A stretch of 64,000 nucleotides of DNA from Akkermansiaceae bacterium UBA7331 (GTDB lineage Bacteria; Verrucomicrobiota; Verrucomicrobiia; Verrucomicrobiales; Akkermansiaceae). The notes beneath the pieces were generated by a model that did not search any database, was not told where the DNA came from, and saw only the letters and a list, made by a program, of their open reading frames with translations. A program made the translations under genes and the position numbers. Positions 42,638-51,928 of this stretch are shown here, one piece after another. The stretch is from the NCBI GenBank assembly GCA_002471255.1, contig DKPP01000011.1, positions 2,922 through 66,921 of the forward strand. Direction: 5' to 3'. Each line of letters opens with the position of its first letter. The stretch's first letter is position 1.

Positions 42638-43141
42638 ATGGCTACTGATAAAAATATTATCATGCACACCACAAAAGGTGACATTAAGTTGACTGTTTTT
42701 GCTTCAAAGACTCCTGTGACGGCTGCTTCATTTTTGAATCTTGCCAATCGTGGATTCTATAATGGTTTGAAGTTTCACCGTGTGATCCCTGACTTCATGA
42801 TTCAAGGTGGTGATCCTACCGGCACCGGTATGGGTGGCCCTGGTTATCGTTTTGAAGATGAATGCCAAGCTGATTTGAAACATGACGTTCCAGGCATCTT
42901 GTCTATGGCCAATGCAGGTCCCGGTACAAACGGTTCTCAGTTTTTCATCACACACGTGGCTACTCCTTGGTTAAATGGTAAGCATACCGTATTCGGTAAA
43001 GTAACCGAAGGTCAAAACGTTGTTGATTCCATCGCTCAAGGCGACAAAATTGACTCCATTACTATCGAAGATAGCTTGGATGATTTGTTCCAAGAACAAG
43101 GCAAGCGTATCTCCGAATGGGATAAAGCTTTAGACAAATAA
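42638..43141 (+). CDS. ppiB: Cyclophilin-type peptidyl-prolyl cis-trans isomerase
   Basis: 167 residues from the ATG at 42638; upstream in-frame codons are not part of the fold. The catalytic core is intact: NRGFYNGLKFHRVIPDFMIQ with the active-site Arg, then GGDPTGTGMGGPGYRFEDE, SMANAGPGTNGSQFFI and WLNGKHTVFGKV. It catalyses proline isomerisation during folding. No signal peptide, so it is cytoplasmic. The terminator at 43162-43210 follows. Confidence 0.93.
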   Translation: MATDKNIIMHTTKGDIKLTVFASKTPVTAASFLNLANRGFYNGLKFHRVIPDFMIQGGDPTGTGMGGPGYRFEDECQADLKHDVPGILSMANAGPGTNGSQFFITHVATPWLNGKHTVFGKVTEGQNVVDSIAQGDKIDSITIEDSLDDLFQEQGKRISEWDKALDK

Positions 43142-43161
43142 GCCTTTTTCCTTTATCTTTC

Positions 43162-43210
43162 TGCGTACCTGAGGTCGATAGTTCTTTTCGACTTGAGGTG
43201 CGCATTTTTA
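43162..43210 (+). terminator. Terminator of ppiB
   Basis: TGCGTACCTGAGGTCGA pairs with TCGACTTGAGGTGCGCA with few mismatches, followed by TTTTTATT. Confidence 0.8.
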
Positions 43211-43226
43211 TTATTCATTCATCGTT

Positions 43227-45209
43227 ATGATATTAGCAGTTCAAAATCTACGTATTCAATACGGAGCCAGAGTCTTGTTTTCAGATTTATCCTTTACCAT
43301 TGAGGAAGGGGAACGTATCGCTTTGGCAGGTCATAACGGTGCAGGAAAATCAACCTTGATGAAATGTATTGCCCGCATTCATGAAGCTGATTCAGGGCAA
43401 ATTATTCAATCCAAGCATGCCCAAGTGGGGTATTTGCCGCAGGAAGGCATTCACATTCATGGTACGAAGTTGATTGATGAAACGATGTCCGCCTTTGCCG
43501 ATTTGATGCAAATGCAGCAACGTATCGATGAATTGACCGAGCAGATGAAAAAAGAGGACCCTCGTAGTTCCGTTTATGCCGGTATTTTGGATGAAATTGG
43601 TGAGTTGGAATTAATTTTACATGCTCATGATACGGCTCGATTGAAGCCGAAAGCTGAGTCGATTTTAAGAGGCTTGGGCTTTAAAGATAAAGATTTTCAG
43701 CGAGATTGTGGAGAGTTCTCCGGTGGTTGGCAAATGCGTATCGCGTTAGCTAAGCTTTTGTTACGTGAGCCCGACGTACTATTGTTAGATGAGCCGACGA
43801 ACCACTTGGATATTCAGTCTCAACGTTGGATGGAGCAATATCTACGAAATTATCGTGGAGCCATCGTATTGATTTCGCACGATATCGCCTTGCTTGATGC
43901 ATTAGTGACACGCACGATTGCATTTTATCATGGGCGTGCCGAAGAGTACTCCGGCAACTTTTCTTATTTCTTAAAAGAAAGCGTTTTGAGGAAAGAGATA
44001 TTGATTCGTCAAAAGAAATCCCAAGAGCGAGAAATTGCTAAAACAAAAGAATTTATTGATCGCTTCCGAGCCAAATCATCCAAAGCCTCTTTGGTGCAAT
44101 CCCGCATCAAACAACTTGAAAAAGTGGAAATTATCGAGATTGAAGATGAAGATGCCGTGATGAACTTTAAGTTCCCAGATCCTCCTGCCGGCGGTCATAG
44201 CGTTGTGAAGCTCGAAAAGGTTCATAAATCGTATGGTGATTTGAAAGTGATTCGCGATATGAACTTCGAGATTCAAAAAGGCGATCGAATCGCTATCGTC
44301 GGGGTCAACGGCGCCGGTAAATCTACATTTTCAAGACTTATTTCCGAAGCTGAATTACCCAGTGAGGGTGAAGTTAGCTTAGGGCATCACACGCAAATTG
44401 CCTTTTTCTCTCAAACTCACGCTGATGATTTGGATCCCGAAAAAACTGTTTTGGAAACAGTTGAAAACGCGTCCACTCGTGAATCGGCTCCCATGGTGCG
44501 TAACCTTTTGGGTTGCTTCCTTTTCCGTGGAGATGACGTTCATAAAAAGATAGGCGTTTTATCCGGGGGTGAGCGATCTCGTGTGGCTCTAGTTTGTATG
44601 TTGTTGCATCCTGCCAATTTCTTGATTTTGGATGAACCGACCAACCACTTGGATTTCCAATCTCAAGAAGTACTACAACGAGCCTTGCTCGATTATCCGG
44701 GTTCTTATTGCATCGTTTCACACAACAGAAACTTCTTAGATCCGATCGTTACAAAGGTGCTGGAGTTCATTCCGGGAGAATCTCCCAAAGTTTACTTAGG
44801 CAATGTGACTGATTACCTAGATAAGCTCGAAAGAGACCAAGCCTTAGCGACTCAGCAAAATGTAAGCAATTCTTCCGCGACTGACGATTCAGGTAATGGC
44901 ATGGATAGAAAGCTGAAAAAACGCTTAGAAGCCGAGCTGCGCCAAAGAAAATCTAAATTGGTCAAACCGCTCCAAGAGCGATTGGATGCATTGGAAATAC
45001 GCATTGCCGAACTGGAAGAATTAAAAGAGACCATTTCCCAACAATTGGAATCACCCGAAGTCGTGAGTGATACCGATAAAATTATGGAATTAACTCGTTC
45101 TTATCAATCTACCGAGCATGAACTTGAATCCGCCTTCACCGAATGGGCGGAAATTTCCGAAAAAATAGAGGAAACGGAACGAGAAATCAGCCTAGAATTA
45201 GGACTGTAA
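43227..45209 (+). CDS. ABC-F family ATPase
   Basis: 660 residues with two ATP-binding cassettes joined by the P-site tRNA-interaction linker (about 240-310). Domain 1: GHNGAGKST (about 35-43), SGGWQMRIALAK (signature), LLLDEPTNHLD. Domain 2: GVNGAGKST (about 352-360), SGGERSRVAL, LILDEPTNHLD. These proteins act on ribosomes in translation or antibiotic protection and lack membrane domains. The last 90 residues form a charged coiled coil, as in Uup/YdiF-type members, so Uup-like is the closest guess. No antibiotic link can be read here. Confidence 0.9.
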   Translation: MILAVQNLRIQYGARVLFSDLSFTIEEGERIALAGHNGAGKSTLMKCIARIHEADSGQIIQSKHAQVGYLPQEGIHIHGTKLIDETMSAFADLMQMQQRIDELTEQMKKEDPRSSVYAGILDEIGELELILHAHDTARLKPKAESILRGLGFKDKDFQRDCGEFSGGWQMRIALAKLLLREPDVLLLDEPTNHLDIQSQRWMEQYLRNYRGAIVLISHDIALLDALVTRTIAFYHGRAEEYSGNFSYFLKESVLRKEILIRQKKSQEREIAKTKEFIDRFRAKSSKASLVQSRIKQLEKVEIIEIEDEDAVMNFKFPDPPAGGHSVVKLEKVHKSYGDLKVIRDMNFEIQKGDRIAIVGVNGAGKSTFSRLISEAELPSEGEVSLGHHTQIAFFSQTHADDLDPEKTVLETVENASTRESAPMVRNLLGCFLFRGDDVHKKIGVLSGGERSRVALVCMLLHPANFLILDEPTNHLDFQSQEVLQRALLDYPGSYCIVSHNRNFLDPIVTKVLEFIPGESPKVYLGNVTDYLDKLERDQALATQQNVSNSSATDDSGNGMDRKLKKRLEAELRQRKSKLVKPLQERLDALEIRIAELEELKETISQQLESPEVVSDTDKIMELTRSYQSTEHELESAFTEWAEISEKIEETEREISLELGL

Positions 45210-45282
45210 TGCTTGGTTTCAAAGGATACAGACGGGTAAGTTTCTTGACCTGTAAGGGTAACTTTATTCTAATAAGCGCGCT

Positions 45283-46704
45283 ATGTTAAACCTTTTTGAC
45301 ACCCGAACCCGACAAGCACAGCCAATTACTCCGATGGACAATCAAACTGTGCGTTTCTATTGTTGTGGTCCAACGGTGTATGGTCCGGCTCATATTGGCA
45401 ACTTTCGTACTTTTGTGATGCAGGATGTCTTTCGTCGTGTTGTAGAATTAGGTGGTTTGCCTACCACTCATGTTCGTAATTTGACCGATGTGGATGATAA
45501 GACTATTAGGGACTCTCAAAAAGCCAACATGAGCCTTAATGATTTTACGGATAAGTGGACGAAGCAGTTTCACCATGATTGTTCTGAGTTGAATTGCTTA
45601 GCTCCTCATATTGAGCCATCTGCCGTAAGACATATTCCGGAACAAATTGAGATGGTGGAGGCCTTGATTGACAAAGGTCATGCTTATCCGTCCGAAGATG
45701 GTTCCGTCTATTTTAAAATCTCATCTTATCCCGATTATGGTAGGCTTTCTCGTTTAGATGAGCGAGAACTTGAGTTGGGTAAAACAGCCAATACAAGATC
45801 AAGCTCGGATGAATATGAAAAGGATTCGGTTGCCGATTTCGTTTTATGGAAGTCTCGTAAGCCTGAGGATGGTGAGAATTATTGGACCTCCCCATGGGGA
45901 GAGGGCAGACCTGGTTGGCACTTGGAATGTTCGGCAATGATTCATAAATATTTTGGCAATAATTTTGATTTGCACTCCGGTGGTGTGGACTTGGTATTCC
46001 CTCACCATGAAAATGAAATTGCACAATCGCGCTGCGCCTGTGGTGGTGATTTTGCCAAAAATTGGTTCCATATTACGCACCTTTTGGTTGATGGTGGCAA
46101 GATGTCCAAATCTTTGGGCAATATGTACACTTTAGATGATTTGAAGCAAAAAGGGTATAATGCCTCTGCCGTCCGTTATGTGTTGGCAGGTGCGTATTAT
46201 CGTCGTCCTTTAAACTTTACCTTATCTTCATTAGATGATGCGAAGGCTGCTCTCAATAGATTAAAGAAATTTGATACGGCCTTAGCCGCTCTTTGCGTAG
46301 AGAAAGAGGTGCCTAATTATGAGCAAATGAGAGAGATTAAGCCATCTCTCGGCGAATTTACCGCAGCATGGCAAAGCTTAAATAACGATTTAAACACTCC
46401 GGAGGCTCTTGGTCATGTATTTAGTGCCATTAAGCGTATCAATGTAGCTGATTTATCGCCAGAACAGGCTCAAGAAGTGCGTATGGCATTTCATTTCATA
46501 CTTGATGCTTTCGGTATCGTTTTGCCGGAAGAAGAAAAAGTACAAGAAGCTCCTGCAGAAGTGGTACAACTTGCTACTCAGCGTTGGGAAGCCAAACAAA
46601 ATAAAGATTGGGCTGCTGCTGATACCTTACGTGCTCAAGTAACCGAGCTCGGTTGGACAATTAAGGATGGCAAAGATGGTTTTGAGCTCATACCGAATGC
46701 TTAA
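45283..46704 (+). CDS. cysS: Cysteinyl-tRNA synthetase
   Basis: Charges tRNA-Cys. The class I motifs are present: the HIGH-like HIGN (CGPTVYGPAHIGNFRTF, about 24-40, with a zinc-binding Cys) and KMSKS (GGKMSKSLGN, about 270-279). Other zinc ligands are expected in HLECSAM and HHENEIAQ. 473 residues is typical. The C-terminal tRNA-binding part ends near WTIKDGKDGFELI. Its own terminator follows at 46733. Confidence 0.95.
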   Translation: MLNLFDTRTRQAQPITPMDNQTVRFYCCGPTVYGPAHIGNFRTFVMQDVFRRVVELGGLPTTHVRNLTDVDDKTIRDSQKANMSLNDFTDKWTKQFHHDCSELNCLAPHIEPSAVRHIPEQIEMVEALIDKGHAYPSEDGSVYFKISSYPDYGRLSRLDERELELGKTANTRSSSDEYEKDSVADFVLWKSRKPEDGENYWTSPWGEGRPGWHLECSAMIHKYFGNNFDLHSGGVDLVFPHHENEIAQSRCACGGDFAKNWFHITHLLVDGGKMSKSLGNMYTLDDLKQKGYNASAVRYVLAGAYYRRPLNFTLSSLDDAKAALNRLKKFDTALAALCVEKEVPNYEQMREIKPSLGEFTAAWQSLNNDLNTPEALGHVFSAIKRINVADLSPEQAQEVRMAFHFILDAFGIVLPEEEKVQEAPAEVVQLATQRWEAKQNKDWAAADTLRAQVTELGWTIKDGKDGFELIPNA

Positions 46705-46732
46705 GAATCATTGAACTATCAATTTTCTCAAA

Positions 46733-46768
46733 ATGAGCCGTTTTTTTAGGAAAACGGCTCATTTTTTT
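46733..46768 (+). terminator. Terminator of cysS
   Basis: ATGAGCCGTTTT pairs with AAAACGGCTCAT (46751-46762), followed by seven T's. Confidence 0.92.
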
Positions 46769-46798
46769 AATAAATTATATCATCATCCTATCCGAGAC

Positions 46799-46826
46799 TT
46801 GACAATTTTTCTAGAAAGAGTAACTA
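46799..46826 (+). promoter_or_regulatory. Promoter of the AspT-type transporter gene
   Basis: TTGACA (46799-46804) and TAACTA (46821-46826), 16-base spacer, downstream of the cysS terminator. This would give a leader of about 30 bases. Confidence 0.5.
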
Positions 46827-46862
46827 ATTTGCCCCACAAAATTCTAGATTTCTTATTACGAC

Positions 46863-48479
46863 ATGGACGCCCTTGTTAATTTCTTATCACAGAGTCCAAT
46901 TTTGGTGCTCTTCATTATTATCTTTTTGGGAATTGCTCTTGGTAGCATTAAAATATATGGATTGAACCTAGGTTTGTCCGGTGTGTTATTTGTAGCACTG
47001 GTGGCAGGTCACATGGGTTTAAATATTCCTGGCGGCGTGGGTACGCTTGGTTTAGCCTTATTTGTATACTGTGTCGGTTTAAGTGCCGGTAACCGCTTCT
47101 TTTCCGCGATTGCGAAGCAGGGTAGCAAATTGGCCGTGCTTTCTATTTTGATTGTTGCTACAGGCACTTTCTTTACTTGGGTATGTGGCGAATGGTTCGG
47201 CGTAAGTAGTGGTATTGCCTCCGGTATTTTTGCGGGTGCATGTACGAGTACTCCGGCTTTGGCTGCCGCTACGGAAGGTTTAGGTATCCATTCAGGTGAA
47301 GCCAGTATCGGTTACGGTATTGCCTATCCATTTGGTGTGATTGGTGTGGTTCTCTTTGTGCAGCTTCTTCCTCGTTTGCTTAAAATCGATTTAAACAACG
47401 AAGCTAAGAAGCTTAAAGCCTCACATGAGGTGAAGATTGTGGCCAAATTGGTAAGTATTCATCAACCTAATCTCGATGGTAAAAATATTGCCGATTGTAA
47501 ATTGCTCGACGGTTTGCATTGCACGATTACTCGTATTGTGAAGGATAATCGTTTATGCCCTCTTTCTCCTGATGATTGTTTTAGCGAAGGGCTTAAAGTG
47601 CTTGTAGTGGGTAATAGCGATACTATTCAGCATGATATTACGTTTTTAGGTGAGCAATGTGAAAATCCTTATGCTCTTGATACCCAAAAAGAGCGTCGTA
47701 AATTGCTTCTTACCAATAAGAACTATGCTGGTAAGAAATTGCGTGAATTACGTACCTTAAAAACAAATGGAGTGATTATTTCCCGTGTTTCTCGCTTAGG
47801 TTTTACCTTTGTGCCTAATGGAGATACCGTTTTAGAGCGTAATGATGTTCTTACAGTTGTTGGTTCACCTGAGAATCTTAATAAGTACGAAGAGATCATT
47901 GGTCACCGTGGTCAGGCGATGAACCAAACCGACCTTCTTTCCTTAGGCTTCGGTTTGGCCTTGGGTATCATCCTTGGTATGGTTGAGTTTGGTATACCAA
48001 ATGGACCAAGTATTTCTTTGGGTATTGCCGGTGGTCCATTAATTATGGCATTGATTCTTGGTCACTTTGGTAAGGTAGGTCCTATCGTAGGCTACATTCC
48101 TCGTCCTACTCGTTTATTGTTACAAGATTTAGGTTTGGTATTTTTCTTAGCCAATGCAGGTATTACCGGTGGCGCCGATTTAGTCGAAACCGTAGCTAAA
48201 CAAGGTTCTACAGTATTCTTAATGGGTGTGATCGTTACTTTATCCGCTATGGTCGTTGGTTACATCGTAGGTATGAAAGTGTTTAAGATGAATATCCTCG
48301 AATGCCTTGGCGGTATTTGTGGTGGTATGACCTCTACACCTGCTTTAGGTGCGATTGCAAGTAAGACTGATTCACAAGCTCCTGTAGTAAGCTATGCGAC
48401 AGCTTATCCTATCGCTTTGATCTTAATGACTGTAGGTGCCAAATTGCTTATCAGTTTGCTGCCTTTGGTAATTAGTTAA
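46863..48479 (+). CDS. AspT/YidE-type putative antiporter with TrkA-C domains
   Basis: 538 residues of the aspartate:alanine exchanger family. Two membrane halves of five to six helices each carry the family duplication motif: CTSTPALAAATEGLG (about 136-150) and GGMTSTPALGAIASKT (about 489-504). Between them (about 190-340) lie two TrkA-C-like regulatory domains (VSIHQPNLDGKNIADCKLLD; NGVIISRVSRLGFTFVPNGD). The substrate (Asp/Ala, succinate or other) cannot be deduced. It has its own promoter and a terminator at 48502-48543. Confidence 0.87.
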   Translation: MDALVNFLSQSPILVLFIIIFLGIALGSIKIYGLNLGLSGVLFVALVAGHMGLNIPGGVGTLGLALFVYCVGLSAGNRFFSAIAKQGSKLAVLSILIVATGTFFTWVCGEWFGVSSGIASGIFAGACTSTPALAAATEGLGIHSGEASIGYGIAYPFGVIGVVLFVQLLPRLLKIDLNNEAKKLKASHEVKIVAKLVSIHQPNLDGKNIADCKLLDGLHCTITRIVKDNRLCPLSPDDCFSEGLKVLVVGNSDTIQHDITFLGEQCENPYALDTQKERRKLLLTNKNYAGKKLRELRTLKTNGVIISRVSRLGFTFVPNGDTVLERNDVLTVVGSPENLNKYEEIIGHRGQAMNQTDLLSLGFGLALGIILGMVEFGIPNGPSISLGIAGGPLIMALILGHFGKVGPIVGYIPRPTRLLLQDLGLVFFLANAGITGGADLVETVAKQGSTVFLMGVIVTLSAMVVGYIVGMKVFKMNILECLGGICGGMTSTPALGAIASKTDSQAPVVSYATAYPIALILMTVGAKLLISLLPLVIS

Positions 48480-48501
48480 TTTTCATCTGATATATTACGA
48501 G

Positions 48502-48543
48502 AAAACTACTCTTGTCGTCTCAAACGGCCAGAGTAGTTTTTTT
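48502..48543. terminator. Terminator of the antiporter gene
   Basis: AAAACTACTCT (48502-48512) pairs with AGAGTAGTTTT (48530-48540), followed by more T's. Confidence 0.9.
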
Positions 48544-48595
48544 ATATAGATAACAAGGTATGATTAGCAATCAGTACATCTAGTCATACGCTAGA

Positions 48596-49399
48596 TTATT
48601 TAGCGACCGATTTGATAGTGGGTAAAGGCTTATCAAACTGTATGCCGCTTAAACTCACCTTAAATTTCATAGGTATTTCTATTTTGATGAGTCCTCTCCA
48701 AAGGATCAATTTAGCCATCGAGGCATCAGGGATATCGGCGAAAGTATAAGTAATGGTGCGGATATTTGATATAGTATCGAGTTTGTTAAATAGATAGGGT
48801 TTATTTGCTTTTTCTATCATTTTCCTATCAGGGGTAAGAAATTCAAGATCGCAGAAGTCTTCAAAATCTTGAAACTGAATTTGCACTCGATAATCTCCGC
48901 TACTCATTTTTTGTATGTCGGATATGATGAATCGGGTTCCTTCGCAATTAAAATCGGCTCCTTTACTAAAGCTAAATGGTTGCGATATGGTATCATGTGT
49001 GCCCTTAGCTAGATAAAATGGTACACGCGTATCAATGTATAATGCTGAGTCGTGGGCATCGCGAGTAAAAGCAAAAGAGTAGCTGTTCTCCTTAACTCGT
49101 CCAAAATAACCCTGAATGGTGTTTTGATGGCAATCTCGGGCTGTAATCGGAAAGGCTAAGGCTTTATTTGCCGCGATGATATAAGGTTTTGGGATATCAA
49201 CCTTAAAGGTGATTTCAAGTAGTTGAGGTAATTTGTTGACTACGCGTTTTTTTGGGTCGAGAAAAACCAGAGGATGTATTTCAAAAGCTGTAACATTACG
49301 TAAATTAATTTGCTCTATTTCAAATTGCGGCGTTGGCAATTGTGATAATCCAATACCGGAAAACGCCAGAAATGCAAAAATTGGGTATCTCATGAACAT
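48596..49399 (-). CDS. Secreted protein of unknown function, paralog of its neighbour
   Basis: The signal peptide MFMRYPIFAFLAFSGIGLSQ indicates export. The 267-residue protein consists of beta strands and shows a segment (FSKGADFNCEGTRFIISDIQ then KMSSGDYRVQIQFQDFEDFC) that aligns with KIGQTFDIDDNSMKVIEIVK and KTKAGTYQIMVKYRPCEHVK of the adjacent upstream gene product. So the two are tandem paralogs of an unrecognised family. Four conserved-looking cysteines may form disulfides. The 6-base gap suggests one operon. Confidence 0.65.
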   Translation of the reverse strand: MFMRYPIFAFLAFSGIGLSQLPTPQFEIEQINLRNVTAFEIHPLVFLDPKKRVVNKLPQLLEITFKVDIPKPYIIAANKALAFPITARDCHQNTIQGYFGRVKENSYSFAFTRDAHDSALYIDTRVPFYLAKGTHDTISQPFSFSKGADFNCEGTRFIISDIQKMSSGDYRVQIQFQDFEDFCDLEFLTPDRKMIEKANKPYLFNKLDTISNIRTITYTFADIPDASMAKLILWRGLIKIEIPMKFKVSLSGIQFDKPLPTIKSVAK

Positions 49400-49405
49400 G
49401 CTACG

Positions 49406-50188
49406 CTACTTATTTTGTTTAGGAGCTTTTGTTCCTCCTAAGTGGATTGTTTCATTGATACAAATAGTCTCTTTGCTGATGTTTTCCCAAAGATGTGCAT
49501 TGATGGCAAATTCTTCCGGTAAACTTTTAACAGTAAATTTAGCCGTATTGTAAATATTACCATCCGATTCAGTCACAATCATGGTGTTGATCGCAGATTG
49601 AGTATTCGTCTTATTATTCTCTTTATAGACCAGTTCTATTTTTTTTACATGTTCGCATGGCCGATATTTCACCATAATCTGGTAGGTGCCGGCTTTGGTC
49701 TTAACGATTTCAATGACCTTCATAGAGTTGTCATCAATATCAAAGGTTTGACCGATTTTTGCTTGTTTAAAATCACTAAGTTTGGTGACGCATTTGGTAG
49801 CCATATTTGCTGTGACCTTATACTCGATATGTAAAGAATCGCCTTTTGGCAATTGATTAAGCGTTAAAGAGCATACGACTACGTTATCACAAAGGGTTAC
49901 ATTTTTTAATAACCGAATGAGACCGCCTACTTCATTTCCTTCACCATCATAAGCCTTAATTTCAGCCGTATGAAAGAGATTGTTGGCGAGTAGCATTCCA
50001 TTTTTTAAATCGCTTGTGAGGGTCAAATTGCACAAGGGGTTTCGCTGGAATTTTTGCCGTTCACTTAGATTGGGAAACGTAATTTGTAAGCGAGTTAATT
50101 CACACTCAAGTTTTATCTCTGCATAGGAAATGCCTGACAAAAATAATAAAGGAAAAATGATGAGAATGAAAAGTTTCGAATAGTTCAT
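49406..50188 (-). CDS. Secreted protein of unknown function, tandem paralog
   Basis: 260 residues with an N-terminal signal peptide (MNYSKLFILIIFPLLFLSGI, cleavage near SYAE). Beta-rich, with several cysteines (in LECELT, PLCNL, TLCDNVVVCSL, TKCVT, YRPCEH, ETICIN) that could form disulfides in the periplasm. It shares the central segment with the downstream gene product (see that entry). The first gene of a two-gene unit; no known domain. Confidence 0.65.
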   Translation of the reverse strand: MNYSKLFILIIFPLLFLSGISYAEIKLECELTRLQITFPNLSERQKFQRNPLCNLTLTSDLKNGMLLANNLFHTAEIKAYDGEGNEVGGLIRLLKNVTLCDNVVVCSLTLNQLPKGDSLHIEYKVTANMATKCVTKLSDFKQAKIGQTFDIDDNSMKVIEIVKTKAGTYQIMVKYRPCEHVKKIELVYKENNKTNTQSAINTMIVTESDGNIYNTAKFTVKSLPEEFAINAHLWENISKETICINETIHLGGTKAPKQNK

Positions 50189-50248
50189 CTGGTATGGCGT
50201 TCCATGAGAGTTACTAGATTTTTGTAGGCTTGTCTATACTATATCCTA

Positions 50249-51295
50249 TCAATGATTCATATTTTTGAGATCTAGCAGAGGAAGAGGGATAGGTGAATCT
50301 TTTAACCAATCTAAATGAGTAGTGGTAATGAGGTTTTGAGAGTCGGAAGATAAATAGGTCAATAATGCAAGACGACGCTTGGGATCAAGCTCGCCAAAGA
50401 CATCATCAATAAGGTGAATGGGATTTAACCCCGTTTCTTGAGTGAGTAGAGAAGACTGTGCTAGTCGTAGGGCGATAGCAATGCTGCGTTGCTGTCCTTC
50501 GGAAGCAAACTGTTGTGCTGACTGACCATTTAATGTAATGATGATGTCATCACGATGGGGACCTATTTGCGTTTGCCCATATCGCAAGTCTTGCTGCCAA
50601 TTATTCTGCAATGAAGTAAACAAGTTTCCGGGTAAAACGCTTTTATATTCCAAATGAAGATCCTCTTGGCTATTGCATAAATGATTATATGCACGTGTTA
50701 GGTGAGGTTTCAGCAGTGCCAATAGTGATTGGCGCAGTAGAATTAATGCTTCCCCATGCTCAGCTAGTAAAATGGTAAATGCTTCGATTTGTCGCTTATC
50801 TCCCGATTTATGTTTGAGTAAGTAATTTCGGTTTTTTAAAGCGTGACGGTATCTACTCCATTCTTGTCGGTAGAGGGGATTCCATTGGCTACCTAAAAAA
50901 TCGAGATATTTTCTACGATTTTCGGCGCTTTGAGTCACAAAATGCAAATCGTTGTTCCCCATCCATACAACAGGAAAACTATCGGTCAAATAAGATTTTT
51001 GATCGGGGCGTTGTTCTTGATTAACGAAGAGTTTAGCATCCTTATTGCCCCATAAAATTTTTCGACGTTGGGAGAGTAAATCTCCACTGATTCCAAAGCC
51101 GGGCCGATCATGTGCTATCATCGGTGCCGTGCGAGAGGAACGAGGCGACTGTAATCGTAATAAAAAACAAACGGCCTCAAGCAAGCTGGTTTTTCCCTGA
51201 GCATTATCGCCAATAATGATGGATCCCTCGGCAGGAATATCCCATTGAAAGCGATGGTAACAGCGAAAATCTAGCAGTCTGAGGCTCGTTAACAT
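50249..51295 (-). CDS. recF: DNA replication and repair protein RecF
   Basis: RecF loads RecA onto gapped DNA with RecO and RecR. The N-terminus reads LRLLDFRCYHRFQWDIP; the Walker A IIGDNAQGKTSLLEAV (about 27-42) and the C-terminal signature FASEGQQRSIAIALRLAQ with Walker B-type LIDDVFGELDPKRR are clear. 348 residues is typical. It is the third gene of the cmk-plsC-recF unit (9-base gaps), unlike the more common dnaA-dnaN-recF order. Confidence 0.92.
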   Translation of the reverse strand: MLTSLRLLDFRCYHRFQWDIPAEGSIIIGDNAQGKTSLLEAVCFLLRLQSPRSSRTAPMIAHDRPGFGISGDLLSQRRKILWGNKDAKLFVNQEQRPDQKSYLTDSFPVVWMGNNDLHFVTQSAENRRKYLDFLGSQWNPLYRQEWSRYRHALKNRNYLLKHKSGDKRQIEAFTILLAEHGEALILLRQSLLALLKPHLTRAYNHLCNSQEDLHLEYKSVLPGNLFTSLQNNWQQDLRYGQTQIGPHRDDIIITLNGQSAQQFASEGQQRSIAIALRLAQSSLLTQETGLNPIHLIDDVFGELDPKRRLALLTYLSSDSQNLITTTHLDWLKDSPIPLPLLDLKNMNH

Positions 51296-51304
51296 GTTTA
51301 AAGT

Positions 51305-51919
51305 TTATTCCTCCGTCGGTAGAGCACGAATGGCATCCATCATGCGATCTACTAAATGTTGGTAAGCATCCTTACCTTTAGCATTTAATTCCGCAGGGGT
51401 GTAATCAATAGGATCACCTACCGTAACGGTTACGGGGTGCAATTTTGGGAATTTACTATTAATAGGAAATGCTTCATAAGCACCATTGATACGCAATGGC
51501 TGTACGGGAACCTTGGTTTTGTTCAGGATGAGGCCAATGCCTCCCATGCCTTTATGGATTTCGCCATCGGGGGAGCGAGCTCCTTCCGGAAACACGAGTA
51601 CTCTTTTACCTTGTTTTAAAAGCTTGATAATTTGTTTAAGGCTAGCAGGATCCGGGTTTTGTTGATCAATCGGAATAGCTTGGCATAAAGGAAGTCCCCA
51701 TTTGAAGATGCCTTTGAATAAGGTTTTTCTGGCAAAGTAATAGATACCTTCCTCGTAGCATATACCTAGCATCGGAGGATCAAGGAAGCTTTGGTGATTA
51801 GCTACGATGAGGACGGGCCCTTTTTCGATCAATTTATCACGATTGATGATTTTTAAACCGAAGAAGGCGTTTGAGACCGATTTGATAAAGGTATAAAAAA
51901 ACCAGTAGAATGAATTCAT
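51305..51919 (-). CDS. plsC: 1-acyl-sn-glycerol-3-phosphate acyltransferase
   Basis: A membrane-associated phospholipid synthesis enzyme. The acyltransferase boxes are VANHQSFLDPPMLG (HQSFLD, the HX4D motif) and VFPEGARSPDGE (FPEG motif). The LFKGIFKWGLPLCQAIPIDQ and PVQPLRINGAYEA stretches match blocks II and IV. 204 residues. cmk lies 9 bases upstream, a pairing also known in other bacteria. Confidence 0.92.
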   Translation of the reverse strand: MNSFYWFFYTFIKSVSNAFFGLKIINRDKLIEKGPVLIVANHQSFLDPPMLGICYEEGIYYFARKTLFKGIFKWGLPLCQAIPIDQQNPDPASLKQIIKLLKQGKRVLVFPEGARSPDGEIHKGMGGIGLILNKTKVPVQPLRINGAYEAFPINSKFPKLHPVTVTVGDPIDYTPAELNAKGKDAYQHLVDRMMDAIRALPTEE

Positions 51920-51928
51920 GTTTTCTGC

